Shown here piece after piece: positions 58,647 to 64,000 of a stretch of DNA of 64,000 nt. The stretch comes from Meconema thalassinum. Taxonomy: Eukaryota; Arthropoda; Insecta; Orthoptera; Tettigoniidae. The stretch lies in contig OX336397.1 in the NCBI GenBank assembly GCA_946902985.2, positions 153,443,890 through 153,507,889 on the forward strand, in the 5' to 3' direction. The notes beneath the pieces were generated by a model. It searched no databases. It saw only the letters and a program-made list of their open reading frames with translations, and had not been told where the DNA came from. The stretch's first letter is position 1, and every line of letters begins with the position of its first letter. Both the position numbers and the translations under genes were made by a program.

Positions 58647-60198
58647 AGCCTACTTTCGATTTTTGCAAAAAATGAAAGTAGACTTATGAGATCAACACAG
58701 GGCGAAAAAAAGTGTGTCTGTCTGTGTGTGTGTATGTGTGTGTGTGAGAGTCTGTTTGTGTGTGTGTGTGAGTGTGTGTACTCTGAATGTCTGTCCCCCC
58801 CATATCAATTGGAACACGGTGAACGCGAATTGATCGAAATTTGGTACAAAGTTAGCACTAGCAAAGGACACCTCAGTGTCATGTTTTATATCGCCGCCAT
58901 CTTGACGGAAACGTAATGGCGGCCACACAAATGTTCAAAGCTTAAATGAAATTACGACTAACATAATCATCCTATCTCTACCAAATTTTGCAACAACATA
59001 CCTTTATGGCGGGAGCATCCTTTGACCAATCTAATAAGTAATTAGGCTAGTAGTTTGCGAATGGCGGCCATCTTTGTGTCAAAATCGATTCCCCCTATTA
59101 ATTTGAACACGGTGAAACCGAATGGAGCGAAATTTGGTACAGATGTAGCACTAGCAAAGGGCACCTCAGTGTAATGTTTTATATCGCCGCTATCTTGACG
59201 GAAACGTAATGGCGGCCACACAAATGTTCAATGCTTAAATCAAATTACGATTAACCTAATCATCCGATCTCTACCAAATTTTGCAACAACATACCTTTAT
59301 GGAGGGAGCATCCTTTCACCAAACGAATGGGTAATTAGCCTAATATTTTGCGGATGGCGGCCATCTTTGTGTGAAAATCGATTCCCCCTATCAATTCGAA
59401 CGCGGTGAAACCGAATGGAACGAAATTTGGAACAGAGGTAGCAATAGCAAAGGGCACCTCAGTGTCATGTTTTATATCACCGCCATCTTGACGGAAACGT
59501 AATCGCGGCCACCCAAATGTTAAAAGCTAAAATGTAATTACGACCAACCTAATAATCTAGTCTGTATTAAATTTTGCAACAACATATCTTTATATGGGAA
59601 TCATATTCTGACTAAACTGCAAGATCATCAGCCCAATAGTTTGCAGATGGTGGCCAAGTACGAGTGCAAATCGATTCCCCCTATCAATTCCAACCCGGTG
59701 AAACCGAATTGAACGAAATTTGGTACAGAGGTAGCACTAGCAAAGGGCACCTCAGTGCCATGTTTTATATCGCCGCCATCTTGACCGAAACGGAATGACG
59801 GCCACCCAAATTTTAAAAGCTTAAATCAAATTACGACCATCCTATTAATTTGATCTCTACCAGATTTTGCAACAACATGCCTTTTTGTTGAAAGCATCTT
59901 ATGACTGACTACAAGGTCATCAGCTCAATAGTTTGCAAATAGCGGCTATGTATGTGTGCAAATCCATTCCCCATATCAATTCAAACACGGTGAAACCGAA
60001 TTGAATCAAGTTCTTTACCGAGGTAGCACTAGCAAAGGGCACCTCATATTCATGTTTAATATCCCTAAAGCACGTTGTATTTCAACAAGCTACTACAACC
60101 AACATTCAATTATACTCCTTGGAAAGGACAAAGAGTTATAACAATACCCATGCATTTAGGAGAAAGTAGGCTATATGTTCTTTACTGAACATCTTGTT
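58647..60198 (+). mobile_element. Helentron-like element, complete copy
   Basis: 5' end after a T run: AGCCTACTTTCGATTTTTGC (58647), TGAAAGTAGACTTATGAGAT, a GT run (58716-58770). Four tandem units of about 293 bp are marked by ATATCGCCGCCATCTTGACG (about 58888, 59183, 59474, 59768). 3' end: GAAAGTAGGCT (60162-60172), hairpin ATGTTC (60175-60180) with GAACAT (60187-60192), CTTGTT (60193-60198). 1552 bp. It mirrors the antisense copy at 50.67-52.15 kb. No protein encoded. Confidence 0.75.
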
Positions 60199-60199
60199 A

Positions 60200-60880
60200 T
60201 TCATGAGCATACATGTACTAATACATGCATTCCCATTGTTACATAAATCCATTATCGTAATATTTTCAACAGTGGATCATTAGTGTCAAAATACATCTGT
60301 TGGCAGCAATGGTATGATCAAGTGTTGACAAATCACAACCGTTCGCTAATCATTTTAGATATTGCTCTAGTCTAATACATGTGCTGCCGTCTGTGGAGGA
60401 ACGCAAAAAGGTCTAAGCTTCACTTACTAATGTTGTTGTTCCATGACGTCAACATTCACGTTCGCCAACTTGTTTATATTACCGATATGTAATACCGTTC
60501 TGCTGATGTCATTTATGAGCTTCGTTTAAATCTAAACAAACGTCGTGACCAGGCTTGTAGTCCATGGAATTTATTATAAGATCTGCTCCAGGAAAGAATT
60601 ACATGGTCCGGATGAATATGGCATATGTGTGAATGTATGACTGAATTGCGTGTTGTTCTTTCCGTTGCCATTAATAATGTATTGAACATATTGTACGTCT
60701 ATACCTGCTCCTAGCGGAGAATTTTTGACTCCGCCTATTCGCGAAATGGTTTGTATAGAACAGGCAGTATAAGATAATCGAGACGGCGGTGGTTGGCACA
60801 CTCAGGTGAGTTATTTTAATCTCTATGTCACCCCAACACAATATACTTTTAAAAATATTTCGTCTGGTTGCTGGTAAAAG
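60200..60880. other. Unassigned sequence
   Basis: No gene or named repeat. Confidence 0.4.
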
Positions 60881-60889
60881 TCTGTCGTG

Positions 60890-61838
60890 CAGATTCGGAG
60901 GCGAGCGTCACTTAAAATAAATATATATACTATATTCTATTGCAAAATGCTCAATACAACGCTTAATTTTATAACGTCTGAGTGATAAGAAATCAATAAT
61001 TATAAACAATTGTAGCAAACAACAACAACAACAACTACTACTTTGATAGATTTGGAACCCCGGCAGACCAGGTAAGAGACGAACACTTTACCACACAGCC
61101 AAAAATGCATACTGAAAGTTATAGTTGTCAATCAACTTAAATACAACGACAATGATTTGGACTAAACTATTTCTTCAGCGGAGTATATATACATTGAAAA
61201 CAATTTCATATAAAGTTTATATTATTTCTATCAGTCGGCTACATTGCATTCAGCATACTCAAACTATTGAAATATAAGTCAGGGAAGAGAGATCAACTGC
61301 CTTCTTGTCTTGGAACCGACACGGCTCCACTTTTCTAAGTCACTCATACAGTATAATATTAAAATATTGAATTGTAATATTCAACGGGTCACGTCATTTA
61401 GGATAGCTTAAACCACCATTGGCTGATAATCGGAATTGGGGGGTCCTAAGTTGTGGATTGTAATGATTGCATAATTTACAAGGCCGCCCTCCTAAACTGG
61501 TACGGCTGATGACCTTTTAATATAGGCGTAAGACGCATCCCATATGAAGGTATGAGATTACTAAATTTGGTAGAGATCCGATGATTAATTTAGTCGTAAT
61601 TTAATTTTAAGTTTTCAATATTTGGGTGGCCGCCATTAAATCTTGGTAAAGATTGCGGCGATGCTAGTACTACCTTTGTACCAAATTTCGTTCAATTTAG
61701 TTCCGTTGTGATTGAATTGATAGTGAGGGGGGGGGGGGCAGATATAGGCTATGAACTCACACAAGGACAGACCGACACCTTTGGCCCGTGTAGATCTCAT
61801 AAGTCTACGTTCATCTTTTGCAAATTCGAAAGTAGGCT
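60890..61838 (-). mobile_element. Helentron-like element with tRNA-like module, second copy
   Basis: Homologous to 5.2-6.28 kb along most of its length: CAACGCTTAATTTTATAACG, ACTAAACTATTTCTTCAGCG, GAAATATAAGTCAGG, then CCAAATTTCGTTCAATTTAG and, at the right end, TTCGAAAGTAGGCT (61825-61838). A poly-G stretch replaces the (CA)n run at about 61727-61738. Only one family unit is present instead of a tandem block. Left boundary and 3' hairpin are not visible. Confidence 0.6.
61035..61108 (-). ncRNA. tRNA-like module, second copy
   Basis: On the minus strand an A box TGGCTGTGTGG starts at 61101 and a B box GGTTCCAAATC starts at 61059, again 42 bases apart, as in 5370-5445. Sequence between the boxes differs between the two copies. 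Whether it is transcribed by RNA polymerase III is unknown. Confidence 0.5.
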
Positions 61839-62194
61839 AATACAAATAATCCCTATATATTATTTCCTATTTTACGGGATCAGAGATCGGAGAAAGGGTG
61901 AGGAGAAACATTTCAAGGGAACTGACGGAGGGATTTGAACCTTTGGCCTTGCACGTTAACGCACGTATCCGTTCTGGTCAATGATGACAGTAATATTATT
62001 GTTATGTTGAACAGTCTGAATGTAAGAAAGTATTTCGTATTTTGAATTGTATTTTAAAATACTACCGGTATTTTGTATTTTTCGGAAAATTTTAAGTGTA
62101 CCGTACCGGTATTTTGTATCTAAATTACATTTTGGTAGTATTTTTCCCAACACTGTGAAGTCTGAACTAGTGTGTGTATTTGTAATTGAGGTAG

Positions 62195-62405
62195 GATTAC
62201 GGCAGGAAGCGGCCGTGGCTTTCGGTTAGGCACTACCCCAGCATTGGTATTGAGTAGGAGTCGGAAACCACTTCCAGGGTGGGTAAGTTCTTCCTCATTA
62301 TCCCTCAGACCAGGATGTAGCCTATTGTCTTATGGCTGAGCTGGGAATCGAACCTGGGCCTTCGCGGTGACAGTCAATAAGTTTGCCACTACGCAACTAG
62401 ACGGC
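62195..62405 (-). mobile_element. SINE-3 (antisense)
   Basis: Plus strand: GGAAGCGGCCGTGGCTTTCG, CCCCAGCATTGGTATTGAG, CGGAAACCACTTCCAGGGTG, then the reverse B box GGGAATCGAACCTGGGCC (about 62343) and an A-box region near 62385-62400. Confidence 0.7.
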
Positions 62406-62409
62406 AGAA

Positions 62410-63195
62410 TACTTTCTAGTTTAATGATCAATTTACCGGTACGGTATCTAATCTTCCAGGTACCGGTATGGCTGGGCATCTTATATTCCATTTTCCTGAG
62501 GGAAAGTAAAGAAAAGGGTAAGGTAATTGGGGCAGGCAGTTTACAGGAAAGAAGATGCCAATTAAGGGATAAAGTTATAATGTGGTATTTAGGTGGCACT
62601 AAGACGGAAGTACAGTAAGTTGCAATGAAAATCAACAGTTCAGGGCATTTCCATGGCTGTTCAGTGAGAATAAATGGCTCAAAACGCACAGAGGGGTTGT
62701 ATCCGACTTGGCTGCAGAATCACTTGGAATATATAATAATACCGGTACTAAATCTGTGTTGTGTTAGAAAAACATGCGAGTCTTCAAGTTCCTTTAAACC
62801 GTGCCTATCAGCCTAAGGTACCCTATTTATCAGCAGGACGAAGTTGCAAGCAATATCGTTACCGAGTTATTAGTGTCTTCCATGAAGGCTAACTCGCGGC
62901 AAGATATTAAGAACGGAGAATTTTGAGTTCAATGTAGGGATATATGAAGTACGGTACGGTAAGATTTAAAGATGTAAATAAATTTAATAATGAAGATCAT
63001 TCTTACAACCTGAGTTCTGCTTGGACATGTTCGTGCTCTGAGCAGATTATTTTAATATTGTTTTAATGTCGAGGATACACAGATTTAAATGTGTAATTAG
63101 AAACTTCTATATGTCGGTAATTATGCAAGTTACCCGTTGATAGTATTTATAAGTTCTTCCAGTCCCTTCCGTTTAAAGCTGGATCTTTGAGGGAG
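62410..63195. other. Unassigned sequence
   Basis: No gene. Several ACCGGTA strings occur here (see findings). Confidence 0.4.
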
Positions 63196-63205
63196 ATCTG
63201 TAGTG

Positions 63206-63650
63206 CAGTGGCGGATCCAGGCCTTGCGGGGCCCTGGGCGATAGGAAAAGGTGGGGCCCAAAACAATAGGAAATTTACAAAAAATCAAATCAAATGGAAA
63301 ATGGTTATGTAATAATAATAAAATCGAGAATAGTTACAATATTTTGAATACACTACAGTACATTTTTTTAATAACATGAAAGAAACCTTTAAGTCCCCTT
63401 GAAGAAGATTATGTAAACTATGAAATATTAAAATAATACTTTGCGACTTTCTTCCCGGCTGAAGTCTTATCATTTCACTGAAATCTAAACTTGCTAAATG
63501 GTCACGGGAGGTCATAGCTGCACTGAAAAAAGAATATGAATCATAAATTAGTTTGAAAAGTATAATTAATTGCTAAATTAAATTTAAAACAATCCATGGC
63601 GCGGGGCCCTGGACGATCGCCCTCCTCGCCCTACCCTAGATCCGCCGCTG
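63206..63650 (-). mobile_element. hAT-type MITE with perfect 8-bp target duplication
   Basis: Ends CAGTGGCGGATCCAGG (from 63206) and, reading the other strand from 63650, CAGCGGCGGATCTAGGG. Both fit the YARNG hAT start. Flanks are perfect 8-mers CTGTAGTG (63198-63205 and 63651-63658). 445 bp. The minus-strand frame 63285-63515 begins with SRDHLASLDFSEMI, which may be a trace of a hAT transposase C-terminus (inference), so the MITE could be an internally deleted relative. Confidence 0.8.
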
Positions 63651-63659
63651 CTGTAGTGT

Positions 63660-64000
63660 TTGCTTTGAAGTGGGTTTCTTGTAACACGAGGTGGAAGTAT
63701 TTGTACTTTCTGAAACTCTTTGTATCCAGTTACTGCCAATTTCTTAGTACGTGTGGTGTGACTTGAGTTTGTGAAGTATTTTAGCGTAATATATTCTTCC
63801 CGCCCCAGCATATTGTGCTCAGGTTTGTGACTAGGCTACTTAGGAACAAAGAAACCAATGAAGGACGTGGCACCGGTAATTCCTCATTCTATTGCAAAGA
63901 TAGACATTAATATATTACCGGTACTTTATATTATACCCTAACTTATATCTTATAATGTTAGCGCCACAGTCGAATAAGTTTTACCGTTGAACTCTCCTTC
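63660..64000. other. Unassigned sequence
   Basis: No gene or named repeat seen up to the window edge. Confidence 0.4.

Overview
The window is eukaryotic and looks like an AT-rich, repeat-laden animal genome. It has no operons, only short broken reading frames, tRNA-derived SINEs, several LINE types, hAT and Tc1/mariner relics, and long microsatellites. The mix of long-spacing IS630-type transposase, mariner relatives, hAT elements and rolling-circle-like repeats fits an insect. I lean to a polyneopteran (orthopteran-like) genome because of the size and diversity of the dead transposon load, but that is inference only. Almost everything I can name is mobile DNA. The one strong host-like coding region is a C2H2 zinc-finger array at 37.5-38.3 kb, and it is itself broken at its 3' end.

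Layout. 0-7 kb: 3' end of a LINE with an (ATTC)n tail, an old composite retroelement (copy A), a 75-bp tandem repeat, two SINE families, and an antisense Helentron-like element carrying a tRNA-like module. 7-13.5 kb: SINE-3, a complete Helentron-like element (8.26-9.65 kb), a Jockey-like RT relic, SINE-4, and composite retroelement copy B with a 29-bp minisatellite. 13.5-17 kb: a LINE split by a hAT element that has terminal inverted repeats and an 8-bp target duplication. 18-26.3 kb: another LINE 3' end, the ORF1 and endonuclease region of a LINE, a decayed DD(77)E transposase and a decayed mariner-like transposase. 27-31 kb: a 58-bp retro-insertion with a perfect 12-bp duplication, then a mariner-like element with unusually long inverted repeats (about 270 bp) that contains composite copy C. 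31-37 kb: sparse, mostly unrecognised sequence with two SINE-1 copies. 37.5-39.1 kb: zinc-finger array, then a Tc1 relic embedded in further decayed fingers. 39.7-40.6 kb: a roughly 95-bp minisatellite. 42.8-50.6 kb: two antisense LINEs and a diverged Helentron-like element; the second LINE is interrupted by a foldback-like element of inverted 251-bp tandem repeats with an 8-bp target duplication. 50.6-60.2 kb: two Helentron-like copies in opposite orientation, a 163-bp tandem array and several SINE pieces. 60.9-64 kb: a second Helentron-like element with the tRNA-like module, SINE-3, and a hAT-type MITE with a perfect 8-bp duplication.

The most interesting system is the Helentron-like family. 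It has an 11-bp subterminal inverted repeat (AGCCTACTTTC / GAAAGTAGGCT), an internal tandem block with a unit near 290-300 bp, and a 3' hairpin followed by CTTGTT. The hairpin stem shows a compensatory base-pair change between copies. A subset carries a tRNA-like A-box/B-box module at matching position and identical spacing. The foldback-like element is the second highlight, because its target site can be reconstructed from the reading frame of the LINE it interrupted.
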